Shown here: positions 36,711 through 47,000 of the stretch, one piece after another
How the letters are laid out: the number at the start of each line of letters is the position of its first letter
How positions within the stretch are numbered: position 1 is the first letter of the stretch
NCBI GenBank assembly: GCA_022487185.1
Contig: JAKVJE010000002.1
Location: 1 to 62,208, forward strand
Length of the DNA stretch: 62,208 nucleotides
DNA from: Microbacteriaceae bacterium
GTDB lineage: Bacteria; Actinomycetota; Actinomycetes; Actinomycetales; Microbacteriaceae
Direction of reading: 5' to 3'
Position numbers and translations under genes: made by a program
Notes under the pieces: generated by a model
Database searches by the model: none
What the model saw: the letters and a program-made list of their open reading frames with translations, nothing else
Told to the model about the DNA's origin: nothing

Positions 36711-38831
36711 GTGAGTGTTCTCGGGGATCCTCTTTCTTCTCGACTGGGAGAGAAGACGGCCTCGGCGCTCGGCCGTGCCCTCGATCTTCATACCGTTCAG
36801 GATCTGCTGGAGTACGTCCCCCGACGGTACGTGACCAGGGGCGAGCTCACCCCCATCGATCACCTGCAGGCGGGAGAACAGGTGACCCTGGTCGCCGAGG
36901 TCGTTGAAGCCATTGGACGCCCTATGCGGGCTCGGCGGGGCAGCCTCTTGGAGGTGCGCATCGGGGATACGCACGGAGAGCTCCTGCTGACCTTCTTCAA
37001 CCAGAGCTGGCGGGCGTCGGCTCTGGTCCCCGGGGCGCGCGGGATGTTCTCCGGCCGGGTGCAGGAGTACCGGGGGCGGTTACAGCTCTCCCACCCCGAC
37101 TACGAACTGTTCGACGCGGAGGGAGACGATCCCGATCCGGCACGGTGGGCGAACGCTTTGCTCCCGGTGTACCCGGCGAAGACCGGGGTCCCCAGCTGGC
37201 GCATTGCCCGTTCGATCGGGATCCTGCTCGATGAGCTGACGGCTGAAGACGTTCCCGATGCGCTCTCGCCAGAACAGCGTGCGGCGGCGGGAGTCCTCTC
37301 CACGCTGGAAGCGTACCGGGGCATCCACCGTCCGTCGTCGCGGGCACAGGCGGAGCTGGCCCGTGCGACACTGGCCTTTCAGGAGGCGTTGATCTTACAG
37401 ACCAGTCTGCTGCGCACCCGGGCCCGGCTCCGACAGACGCAGGCCCGCCCCCGCCCGGGCGGGGGCGACGGGTTCCTGGCCCAGTTCGACGCACACTGCC
37501 CGTTCGAGTTGACGCCCGGGCAGCGGGAGGTCGGGGATGAAATCTCCGAAGACCTCGTGCGGGCCGTGCCGATGAATCGCCTGCTGCAGGGGGATGTCGG
37601 CGCAGGGAAGACACTGGTGGCCCTCCGGGCGATGCTGCAGGTGGCGGAGACGGGCGGTCAGTCCGCGCTGCTGGTCCCGACCGAGGTGCTCGCGGTACAG
37701 CATTTGCACTCGATCTCGGCGCAGCTGGGACCTGAGCTCCTCCAGGCGGTGGCCCCCACGTTGATCACGGGGTCGATGGGGGCGACGGAACGGCGCAGTG
37801 CCCTCTTGAAGGTCGTCTCAGGGCGCTCCAAAATCGTGGTGGGCACTCATGCGCTGCTGAATGAGGCCACGCAATTCGACGATCTGGGGTTGGTCGTCAT
37901 CGACGAGCAGCACCGATTCGGGGTCCAGCAGCGTGAACAGCTCCGAGAGGGAAGCGGCAGGGTTCCGCACATGCTGCTGATGACTGCCACCCCCATCCCG
38001 CGCACCCTGGCGATGACGGTGTTCGGCGATCTGGATATCTCGACATTGCACGGACTTCCCGGGGGCCGCTCCCCGGTACAGACGTTCGTGGTTCCGGCGG
38101 AGGAACGCCCGGATTGGTATGCCCGGGTCTGGTCCCGCATCGCTGAGGAGGCCCGGGCCGGGCACCGGGTGTTCATCGTGTGCGGGACGATCGATGCCGG
38201 AGCCGATCAGGAGCGCGCCAGCGTCGAGGCCACGGCGCGGGAACTCAAGAGCCGCCCCGAGACTCGGGCCCTCCCCTCGGCGGTGTTGCACGGGCGGATG
38301 AGCGCCGACGAGAAGCGGGTAGTCATGGACGCGTTCGTGTCCGGTCGGGTGCCGGTGCTCTTGGCGACGACGGTGATCGAGGTCGGTGTCGACGTCCCGG
38401 AGGCCACCCTGATGGTGGTGATGGATGCGGAGCGGTTTGGCGTCTCACAGCTCCACCAGCTGCGGGGCAGGATCGGTCGCGGCGCCCTGCCGGGTACGGC
38501 GCTCTTGGTCACTCGGGCCCCGGAGGGGTCCCCCGGGAGACAGCGGGTCGAAGCGGTGGCCTCGACGACGGATGGGTTTGCCCTCGCCGAGCTGGATCTG
38601 GAGCAGCGTTCAGAGGGAGATGTGCTGGGCGACACGCAGTCTGGGCGGGCCGATTCCCTTCGCCTGCTCCGGGTGGGGAGGCGCTCAGACCAGCAGTCGA
38701 TCGCTCGGGCCAGGAGCGTTGCCGAGGACATCCTCGGGGAGGATCCAGAACTCGCCGCGCATCAGGTACTGCGTGGCCTTGTCGAGACTCGGCTGGGCGG
38801 TTCGGAGGCGGCGCATCTCCGGCGCGGCTGA
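36711..38831 (+). CDS. recG: ATP-dependent DNA helicase RecG
   Basis: GDVGAGKTLVALRAMLQ, VVIDEQHRFGVQQRE, MTATPIPRTLAMTVFGDLDIS, LHQLRGRIGRG; GTG start at 36711. Confidence 0.95.
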   Translation: MSVLGDPLSSRLGEKTASALGRALDLHTVQDLLEYVPRRYVTRGELTPIDHLQAGEQVTLVAEVVEAIGRPMRARRGSLLEVRIGDTHGELLLTFFNQSWRASALVPGARGMFSGRVQEYRGRLQLSHPDYELFDAEGDDPDPARWANALLPVYPAKTGVPSWRIARSIGILLDELTAEDVPDALSPEQRAAAGVLSTLEAYRGIHRPSSRAQAELARATLAFQEALILQTSLLRTRARLRQTQARPRPGGGDGFLAQFDAHCPFELTPGQREVGDEISEDLVRAVPMNRLLQGDVGAGKTLVALRAMLQVAETGGQSALLVPTEVLAVQHLHSISAQLGPELLQAVAPTLITGSMGATERRSALLKVVSGRSKIVVGTHALLNEATQFDDLGLVVIDEQHRFGVQQREQLREGSGRVPHMLLMTATPIPRTLAMTVFGDLDISTLHGLPGGRSPVQTFVVPAEERPDWYARVWSRIAEEARAGHRVFIVCGTIDAGADQERASVEATARELKSRPETRALPSAVLHGRMSADEKRVVMDAFVSGRVPVLLATTVIEVGVDVPEATLMVVMDAERFGVSQLHQLRGRIGRGALPGTALLVTRAPEGSPGRQRVEAVASTTDGFALAELDLEQRSEGDVLGDTQSGRADSLRLLRVGRRSDQQSIARARSVAEDILGEDPELAAHQVLRGLVETRLGGSEAAHLRRG

Positions 38832-38852
38832 GGCGGTCGGTACACTGGCCCC

Positions 38853-39332
38853 ATGACCAAGCTGGCAGTGTGCCCGGGCTCGTTCGACCCGGTGACGTTG
38901 GGGCATCTGGACGTTTTCCGGGCGGCGTCCGCCATTTTCGACGCGGTTCGTGTGGTCGTGGTGGCGAATCCGGACAAGGGCCCGGGCCTGTTCCCGTTGG
39001 ACGAACGGGCCGACCTGGTCCGTCGCGCCCTGGCGGAGTCTGGGGAGGACCACATCGCGGTGGATGTCCTGGAGGGCGGTCTGCTGGTCGACTACTGCAC
39101 CGCCCATGGTGCAGTCGCCCTCGTGAAGGGCGTGAGGGGTGCCCGGGATGTGGACTATGAGCTTCCGATGGCGGCGGTGAACCGCGAGCTTTCGGGGATC
39201 GAGACGGTTTTCCTCCCGCCCCGTCCGGAGCATGCCCTGGTGTCGAGTTCCCTGGTGCGGCAGCTGGTCGGCCTCGGCGGGGACGCCTCGGCCTATGTGC
39301 CGGCGGCGGTGCTGACGAGGCTGCGGCGATAA
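38853..39332 (+). CDS. coaD: Phosphopantetheine adenylyltransferase
   Basis: MTKLAVCPGSFDPVTLGHLDVFRAAS ... LVKGVRGARDVDYELPMAAVNREL...ETVFLPP...SSSLVRQL. Confidence 0.96.
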   Translation: MTKLAVCPGSFDPVTLGHLDVFRAASAIFDAVRVVVVANPDKGPGLFPLDERADLVRRALAESGEDHIAVDVLEGGLLVDYCTAHGAVALVKGVRGARDVDYELPMAAVNRELSGIETVFLPPRPEHALVSSSLVRQLVGLGGDASAYVPAAVLTRLRR

Positions 39333-39458
39333 AAGGAACCGCCCATCCACTTACTTATAGTAATATCCAATTGAATAGAATAGACCTATCGACTTGTCTG
39401 TGAGGCGGTGGGATAATCGCTCCGGTTTCCAACATGAACTCTCTGGAAAAGGAGCGAT

Positions 39459-41189
39459 ATGACAACTGTTGCAGAGTCTGCCGTCGCAGTACTCAAGGCG
39501 AACGGAATCAAGCGGGTCTACGGGCTGCCGGGTGACTCACTCAACGGATTTACCGATGCGCTCCGCCGCACCGGCGGCATCCAGTGGGTGCATGTGCGCC
39601 ACGAAGAAGCAGCCGCCTTCGCCGCCGCAGGAGAGGCCACCCTCACCGGTGACCTCGCGATGTGCGCGGCCAGCTGCGGCCCGGGGAACCTCCACCTCAT
39701 CAACGGCCTCTTCGATGCGAACCATTCTCGCGTGCCCGTCCTCGCGATCGCCTCACATATTCCCAGCACCGAGATCGGCTCCGGTTACTTCCAGGAGACC
39801 CACCCCCAGGATCTCTTCCGGGAATGCAGCGTCTTCTGCGAGCTCGTCAGCTCTGCAGACCAGATGCCGAGGATGCTCGAGATGGCGATTCGTGCCGCCG
39901 TCGAGAAGCGGGGCGTTGCCGTCATCGTCATCTCTGGCGACGTGTCGCTGTCTGAGGCCACCAACACCCGGATCACCAAGATCGAGCGGGCCCACCCGGT
40001 CATCGTGCCGAACACTCAGGAGCTGGCCCGGACCGCCTCCCTGCTCAACGAATCCCGGAAAGTCACCATCCTCGCGGGGGCCGGCGCCGAGGGCGCGCAC
40101 AAGGAGCTCATCGCGCTCGCGGACGCCCTCGCGGCACCGGTGGTCCACGCCTTCCGTGGAAAGCCGTTTGTCGAGTACGACAACCCGTTCGACGTCGGAA
40201 TGACCGGTCTGCTCGGCTTCTCCTCGGGCTATCGGGCCATGGAGAAGTGCGACACCCTGCTCATGCTCGGGACAGATTTCCCGTATCAGCAGTTCTTCCC
40301 CAAGACAGCCCACATCATTCAGGTCGACATCCGTGGCGAGAACCTCGGCCGCCGCGCTCCGCTTGAGATTGGTCTCGTCGGCACCGTCAAGGACACTGCA
40401 TCAGCACTGCTTCCGCTGCTCACTAAGAAGACCGATCGTTCGCATCTGAAGAGCTGCCTGGAGCACTATGCGAAGACCCGGAAGGGTCTGGATGAGCTGG
40501 CCACACCTAGCAAGCCGGGACGCCCCATCCATCCGCAGTATGCGACTCGGATTCTCGATAAGCTCGCCGCTGACGACGCCGTGTTCCTTCCGGATGTCGG
40601 CTCCCCGGTCGTCTGGGCCGCCCGGTACCTCACCATGAACGGCAAGCGCTCGCTCGTGGGGTCCTTCAACCACGGGTCGATGGCGAACGCCATTACGCAG
40701 AGCCTCGGCGTTCAGGCCGCCTTCCCGGGCCGACAGGTCATCGCGATGTGTGGCGACGGCGGACTGAGCATGATGCTGGGTGAGCTCATCACCCTCGTGC
40801 AGAACAAGCTGCCGGTGAAGGTGTTCGTGTACAACAACGATGCCCTCGACTTCATCGAGCTGGAAATGAAGTCTGCCGGGTTCGTGCCGTGGGGGACTGA
40901 CCTGCACGATCCGAACTACGCGCAGCTGGCGAATGCGCTCGGTATCCACGGTGTGCGGGTCGAGGACTCCGCGGACGTCGAGAAGTCCATCGCTGAGGCG
41001 CTGGCCTTCGACGGCCCGGCGCTCATCGATATGCGTACGGACCGGCAGGAGCTCTCGATGCCTCCGACGATCACCGCGCAGCAGATGAAGGGGTTCAGCC
41101 TCTTCGCGATGCGGACCGTGCTGTCTGGCCGTGGCGATGAGCTCATCGACCTCGCCCGGACGAACCTCCGTCAGGTCATCACGCACTGA
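39459..41189 (+). CDS. poxB: ThDP-dependent pyruvate oxidase / pyruvate dehydrogenase (quinone)
   Basis: ESAVAVLKANGIKRVYGLPGDSLNGFTDALRRTG..WVHVRHEEAAAFAAAGEA ... GDGGLSMMLGELITLVQNKLPVKVFVYNN. Confidence 0.9.
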   Translation: MTTVAESAVAVLKANGIKRVYGLPGDSLNGFTDALRRTGGIQWVHVRHEEAAAFAAAGEATLTGDLAMCAASCGPGNLHLINGLFDANHSRVPVLAIASHIPSTEIGSGYFQETHPQDLFRECSVFCELVSSADQMPRMLEMAIRAAVEKRGVAVIVISGDVSLSEATNTRITKIERAHPVIVPNTQELARTASLLNESRKVTILAGAGAEGAHKELIALADALAAPVVHAFRGKPFVEYDNPFDVGMTGLLGFSSGYRAMEKCDTLLMLGTDFPYQQFFPKTAHIIQVDIRGENLGRRAPLEIGLVGTVKDTASALLPLLTKKTDRSHLKSCLEHYAKTRKGLDELATPSKPGRPIHPQYATRILDKLAADDAVFLPDVGSPVVWAARYLTMNGKRSLVGSFNHGSMANAITQSLGVQAAFPGRQVIAMCGDGGLSMMLGELITLVQNKLPVKVFVYNNDALDFIELEMKSAGFVPWGTDLHDPNYAQLANALGIHGVRVEDSADVEKSIAEALAFDGPALIDMRTDRQELSMPPTITAQQMKGFSLFAMRTVLSGRGDELIDLARTNLRQVITH

Positions 41190-41241
41190 GGTCGCGCTAC
41201 TCTGGGCTGGGTCTGAACGGTCCGGCCGGAGGGAGGCGTCC

Positions 41242-42474
41242 ATGAGCGCGCAGGATGGGAGTCATCGTCGGGTCACCCCGGCCGAGCACGATGACGGCAC
41301 CGCACATATCCTGCACGTCGACATGGACGCCTTCTTTGCGTCTGTGGAGCTCCTCGACCATCCCGAGCTGCGGGACCGCCCCGTGATCGTGGCCCACGAT
41401 GCCCCGCGCTCGGTGGTGACGACCGCCAACTACCGTGCACGCAGATTCGGTGTGCGCTCGGCGATGCCGGTGGCAATGGCCAAACGGATGTGCCCCGGCG
41501 CGGCGCTGCTTCCCCCGCGGCACGGCCTGTACCGGGCTGCCTCCGCCCGGGTAATGCATATTCTGGCGGAGTTCAGCCCGCTCGTCGAACAGGTCAGCGT
41601 GGATGAGGCCTGGATCGACGTCTCCGGTGCACACGGTCTGTTTGGAAGCTCCGGGGCCATCGCGGAACGCATTCGGGAGAGACTGCGGGCGGAGCTCGGG
41701 CTGATCGCCTCCGTAGGGGTTGCTCCGGTCAAATTCGCGGCGAAACTGGCCTCGGGGATGTGCAAACCGGATGGTCTTCTCATCGTGAACCGTTCGGAAC
41801 TGCAGGGGTTCCTGGATGCACTGCCGGTTGGGGCACTGTCTGGGGTCGGGGAGCACACTCGAGATCGGCTGTCCCGGTACGGTGTTTCGACGGTGCGGCA
41901 GGTCCGAGAGCTTCGGTATCCACGGCTGGTCCGGATGGTTGGAGAGGCCATGGCCCGGATGCTTTCTGAGAGAGCCCGGGGGCGGCAGACGGACGGGGTT
42001 ACCCCGGTTCGGGCCGAGCGGAGTATCGGGCGGGAAGTCACGCTGCCGGAGGACCTGTCTGACAGCAGGGAGATCCTGGCCACGTTGAGTGCCCTGGTCG
42101 AGGGCCCCTCGCGCACGCTCAGAGCACAGAAACTGCTCGCTCGCACTGTGACGTTGAAACTCCGGGATGCGGACTTTCAAACGATCAGCAGATCGCACGC
42201 ATTGTCCGTCCCCACCGACACCACGCAGGTTCTGGTGGAGGCGGCTCGGGATCTCTTCATCGGATGCGGCTGGGACCGTCCCACGCGCTTGGTTGGGGTG
42301 CGCTTCACCGGCCTCGTCTCGGCCGAGGACGCACCAGCTCGGGATGTGCTCTGGGGGGAGGAAGACCGTTGGCGGGCTGCCGATGTCGCGAGTGACGAGA
42401 TCACCCAGCGGTTTGGCACCGAGTCGATGGTGCGGGCCACGGCGCTTCGGGCGAGTCGACGGAGGTCACGGTAG
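41242..42474 (+). CDS. dinB: DNA polymerase IV
   Basis: ILHVDMDAFFASVELLDHPELRDRPVIVAHDAPRSVVTTANYRARRFGVRSAMPVAMAKRMCP ... VEQVSVDEAWIDVSG. Confidence 0.93.
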   Translation: MSAQDGSHRRVTPAEHDDGTAHILHVDMDAFFASVELLDHPELRDRPVIVAHDAPRSVVTTANYRARRFGVRSAMPVAMAKRMCPGAALLPPRHGLYRAASARVMHILAEFSPLVEQVSVDEAWIDVSGAHGLFGSSGAIAERIRERLRAELGLIASVGVAPVKFAAKLASGMCKPDGLLIVNRSELQGFLDALPVGALSGVGEHTRDRLSRYGVSTVRQVRELRYPRLVRMVGEAMARMLSERARGRQTDGVTPVRAERSIGREVTLPEDLSDSREILATLSALVEGPSRTLRAQKLLARTVTLKLRDADFQTISRSHALSVPTDTTQVLVEAARDLFIGCGWDRPTRLVGVRFTGLVSAEDAPARDVLWGEEDRWRAADVASDEITQRFGTESMVRATALRASRRRSR

Positions 42475-42483
42475 GATGACCGC

Positions 42484-43017
42484 GTGATCTCAGACACCGT
42501 TTTGAACGTCCGTGACCTGCTGCATCGCCCAGGTGAAGAGCGCACGGTTCCCCTGGCCATCGAGCTGGGGGAGGACTTGGGAACTGGAATTGCTCAGGTG
42601 GTGGAGGGGACGGTACTGCGCGGAGAGGCCCATCTCGAGTCTCTGCACGACGGCATCTTGGTGACCGCGTCACTCCAGTATCAGGTTCAGGCGGAGTGCG
42701 CACGATGCCTCAAACCCTTCACCTGGGACGAAGAAGTCGAATTTCAGGAACTTTTCGAGTATTCTAGGAAAGATGCTTCCGGACCGGAGGCCGAAGATGA
42801 GACGCTGTACGTCCTTGATGACAGCGTCGATCTTGAGCAGCCGGTCAGGGACGCGGTCGTACTGAAGCTCCCGTTCCGCCCACTATGCGAGGCATATGGG
42901 GCGGGGCCCTGCGAGGCGAGCGGCATTGTCGATGTCGAGACGCAGAGCCGTCTGGATCCGAGATGGGCCGCGCTTGAGGCGCTCCGTACGCAGCAGGCAT
43001 CACGAAACGAGAGATGA
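42484..43017 (+). CDS. YceD/DUF177 family protein
   Basis: Acidic 177-aa protein with AECARCLKPFTWDEEVEFQELFEY, immediately upstream of rpmF. Confidence 0.9.
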   Translation: MISDTVLNVRDLLHRPGEERTVPLAIELGEDLGTGIAQVVEGTVLRGEAHLESLHDGILVTASLQYQVQAECARCLKPFTWDEEVEFQELFEYSRKDASGPEAEDETLYVLDDSVDLEQPVRDAVVLKLPFRPLCEAYGAGPCEASGIVDVETQSRLDPRWAALEALRTQQASRNER

Positions 43018-43026
43018 GGAAACATC

Positions 43027-43230
43027 ATGGCAGTTCCGAAGCGGAAGATGTCCCGGAGCAACACCCGCGCCCGCCGCTCACAGTGGAAGGCCGCTGCGCC
43101 GACCCTGGTCAAGACCGTCGAGAACGGCAAGGTCGTCTACTCCCTGCCGCACCGTGCCCACGTGGTCGAGGACCAGGCCGGCACCGCGCTCTTCCAGGAG
43201 TACAAGGGCCGGAAGGTTGCCGACGCCTGA
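43027..43230 (+). CDS. rpmF: 50S ribosomal protein L32 (Cys-free form)
   Basis: [49 protein letters not shown]...EYKGRKV. Confidence 0.96.
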   Translation: MAVPKRKMSRSNTRARRSQWKAAAPTLVKTVENGKVVYSLPHRAHVVEDQAGTALFQEYKGRKVADA

Positions 43231-43249
43231 GCATCCGGGGTCGGTTCGC

Positions 43250-43933
43250 GTGCCGGAGGCGCTCCCTGAGCGCCTCGGCGTTCCTATTGTTGAGCCCTGG
43301 CTCACTCGAGCACTGACGCACCGTTCTTTCGCATATGAGAACGGTGGCATCCCCACCAACGAACGCTTGGAGTTTCTCGGCGATTCGGTGCTCGGCTTTG
43401 TGGTCAGCGACATGCTCATGCACCGGTTCCCGGACATCGATGAGGGGGAGCTGTCCCGTCGACGGGCTGCTCTGGTGAGTACCCAGGCCCTGGCGCGTAT
43501 TGCGAATGCCAGGGATCTGGGGCCCTGGCTCCGGCTGGGGAAGGGCGAACAGGCCAGTGGCGGGCAGAAGAAGGCCTCCCTGCTGGCCGATCTCGTTGAG
43601 TCTCTGATTGCGGCGACCTACCTCAGCGCCGGCATTGATGTGGTGCGCGATCTGGTGTTGCGCTTGGTCGAGCCCCTTGTCCCAGACGTGGCGGTGCTCG
43701 CAGCCGAGATGGATCCGAAGACGACGCTGATCGAGCTGGCTTCCCGACGCGGATACGGAGCTCCGGAGTATCAGATCGAGGCCCAGGGGCCGGATCATCA
43801 CCGGGTGTACCGAGCGACAGCGGTCTGCGGACCTGCCACGGGACGGGGAGAGGGCCCGAGTAAAAAGCAGGCCGAGATGAATGCCGCGATGCAGGCGTGG
43901 CGGGCGCTCGGCGGGCACCGGGAGCTCGGCTGA
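43250..43933 (+). CDS. rnc: Ribonuclease III
   Basis: THRSFAYENGGIPTNERLEFLGDSVLGFVVSDML, LADLVESLIAATYLSAG, C-terminal dsRBD; GTG start at 43250 (track ORF starts too early, 42896). Confidence 0.94.
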   Translation: MPEALPERLGVPIVEPWLTRALTHRSFAYENGGIPTNERLEFLGDSVLGFVVSDMLMHRFPDIDEGELSRRRAALVSTQALARIANARDLGPWLRLGKGEQASGGQKKASLLADLVESLIAATYLSAGIDVVRDLVLRLVEPLVPDVAVLAAEMDPKTTLIELASRRGYGAPEYQIEAQGPDHHRVYRATAVCGPATGRGEGPSKKQAEMNAAMQAWRALGGHRELG

Positions 43934-44005
43934 GCCCGCAGCCTTTCATTCCCTTGATACGGTAGGCCACAGCCGGCCCGCTCCGACCGGCTCGGAGGAG
44001 GTGCC

Positions 44006-47000
44006 GTGTTCGTCAAATCGTTGACCCTGAAGGGATTTAAGTCGTTCGCGACGCCGACGACCTTCGCGTTCGAGCCCGGGGTCACCGCCATTGTCGGCCC
44101 GAACGGCTCAGGAAAATCCAATGTGGTGGATGCCCTCGCCTGGGTGATGGGGGAGCAGGGCGCGAAAACCCTCCGTGGCGGACGCATGGAGGACGTGATT
44201 TTCGCGGGCACTTCCCAGCGCGGTCCGCTCGGACGGGCAGAGGTCATGCTGACCATCGACAACAGCGATGGGGCGCTGCCCATCGAGTACACCGAGGTCT
44301 CCATCCGCCGCATCCTGTTCCGGTCGGGCGCCTCGGAGTACGCAATCAACGGAAGGCCCTGTCGTCTCCTCGATGTGCAGGAGTTGCTCAGCGACACCGG
44401 CCTCGGCCGGGAGATGCATGTCATCGTCGGACAGGGGCGCCTGGACGATGTTCTCCGCGCCTCTCCGCAGGAGCGCCGCGAGTTCATCGAAGAGGCGGCA
44501 GGCATCCTGAAGCACCGTCGCAGGAAAGAACGGACACTCCGCAAACTGGACTCGATGGAGGCCAACCTGACCCGCGTCCGGGATCTCACCGCGGAACTCA
44601 GGCGGCAGCTGAAACCCCTGGGCGCCCAGGCGGAGACGGCCCGCGCGGCGCAGGAGATTCAGGCCTCGGTTCGACAGGCTCGGGGACAGCTCCTGTCCTG
44701 TGCCGTGCACCAGTTGCAGTCGAAGAATGCCGACATCCAGCATCGGCTCCAGGCGGCGGAGGCCGAGGAGCGTCTCCGCCGGGAGGAGCTGGAAACCCTT
44801 CGTTCCCGGCAGCACGGGCTCGAACACGGGGTCAGGGATCCCCGCGTCGAGGAGGCCTCACAGATCTCGTTTGCCCTGCAGCAGACCCTTCAACGGGCGG
44901 AGGCGCTGCGGGATCTGGCGGCACAGCAGGTCATTCTGCTGGAGGCTCAGCCCTCGGCCCAGGCATCTGCAGAGCCCATGCCGGATGTCGCTGCGGCGGA
45001 GGCCGACGCTGCAGATGCGCAGGCGGTTGCGGAGCGTTGCCGGCTGGACTGGGAACAGTCTCAGCGGCGCACGGGGAGCCTGATGCAGCAGCTCGAGGAG
45101 GCCGACCGGCAGATCTCGGCCCGGGAGGCCGCGATCCGGTCCGTGGAACTGGAGGCCTCTCGGGCGGAATCTCGGTGCGAGAGCACCCGCGCCGCGCGGG
45201 AACGGGGGAGCGCCGAGCTCCAAGGCGCCAAGACCGCGTTGCGGCAGGCGGAGGAACGGCGTGCCCAAGCCCAGAGCGAGCAGATTCCCGCCCCTGCTGG
45301 GGGGCAGGACGATGACCTCGATGAGCGAGTCGCGGAGGCTCGTCGGGCGGTGCGGACGGCCCAGCTGACGCGGGATGCGGCGCGGGAAGACCGTTCTGCG
45401 GCCGATTCGATGCTCGAGGCTGCCCGCTCCAGGGCCAGCGCCTTCGATCTCGCGCTCTCCGGCGGGGCCGGCGGCTCCCGGGGCGGGCGCACCCCGGGAG
45501 CTCTTGTGGCGGATGCCCTGCACGTCCAGCCCGGGTACGAACGGGCGATCGCTGCGGCCCTTGGTGCCGCGGGCGAGGCACTCCTAGCTGATTCGGAGGA
45601 TGCTGCGGCCGTGCTGCTCGCAGGGGCGCGCACCCGTTCAGAGGAGCTGGGCGTTGTGGTGCGGGACGGGGCGGCACCCGCCAACCCGGCGTCCGGTCGG
45701 GCCCCCTACGGGGGGCGTTGGGCACTCGAGGTCTGCACACCCGATCCGTCGGTGTCGTGGCTCTTGGCCGATGTCGTTCTGGTTGAGCGGCTTCCTCTGA
45801 GCGCTCCGCCTGAATCCGTGACCCTGGTCACGCCGCGAGGAGAAGTCCGACGGGGCCCGCTCATCCGCATCCCTGGGAAGTCGAGGACGGGGCGTGTCGA
45901 GCTGGCGGCCGCACGGGATGCGGCAGAGCGGGAGACTCACCGGGCCGGGCAGCAGCGGGAGAAGGCCGTCCAGGCCCTTTCTGCCGCGGAGCAGCGGCTG
46001 CGGGAGGCTCGCGAGACCGAGTCCGCGCTCCTGGAACAGATCCGGCACCGGGACGCGGAATCGGCAAGGCGTGCCCAGGCCGCCGCGCAGGCGGCCGCCC
46101 GGCTCCAGTCCGCGGAGCAGGAGGAGGTCCGGCTGCGGCGCGCGGTCGAGGCCAGGCAGCAGCAGCTTGCCGAGTTCGTCGAGGCGGAGAAGTCGGCGGC
46201 CGAGGCCCGGGACGCGCTTGCCCAGGCTCCTCTGCCGGCTCCCCTGGACCTCGACCGGGAGGCTCTGGTCGCCTCGCTGCGCGCCGCTCAGGCCGAGGAG
46301 ATGGAGTCCAGGATCCGCTCCGAGACCGCACGCCAGGAGGCGACGCAACGCCAGCAGCAGACGGTGGAGACCCGTGAACGGGTCCTCCGGCTGCAGCGTG
46401 CGCGGGAAGCCGCGGAACGGGCAGAGGCGCTTCGACGCCGGAGGCTCGAAGAGGCCAGGTGTGCCGGCGGGGTCCTTCCCGCTGTGCTCTCGGCGATCCG
46501 GCAGGACGTCTCGACCGCACAGGAAGAGCTGGGGGCGAGGAAGGCGGAGCAGGCGGCCCGGGATCGGGAGCTGGCGGCCCTCCGGGAACAGGTCTCTGCG
46601 GCAGTGTCAACGCAGGCGGATGCGGCGCATACGGTGGGGGCGATGCGCCTGGAGATGCACCAGAATCAGATGGAGCGTGAGGGTGTGGAGGAGCGGATTC
46701 GCGCTCAGCTTTCGGTTGAGCCCTCCGAACTCCTTGAGGAGTTCCCCGAGGGCGAGGACATCGAGGAGTCCGCGGTCCGCACGGAGCTGAAGCGTGCGGA
46801 GCGCGAGCTCCGGCGCCTGGGCTCGGTCAATCCGCTCGCCCTGGAACAGTTCTCGGCCCTGGAACGGCGCTACGAGGACATGACAGGGCAACTGCGGGAT
46901 CTCGAGCAGACGAAACGGGAGCTCCTGACCCTGATCGAGGAACTCGACGGGCGTATGGAGGGCATCTTTGAATCTGCCTTCGCCGATACGAGTGCCGCCT

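Noticed and set aside
42896-43249. N-terminal extension of the RNase III ORF
   Set aside because: Overlaps yceD and rpmF; RNase III homology starts at GTG 43250.
45638-46610. Long antisense ORFs inside smc coiled-coil coding region
   Set aside because: Repetitive Q/R/A/E codons of the coiled coil keep all frames open; products are low-complexity P/R/G-rich.
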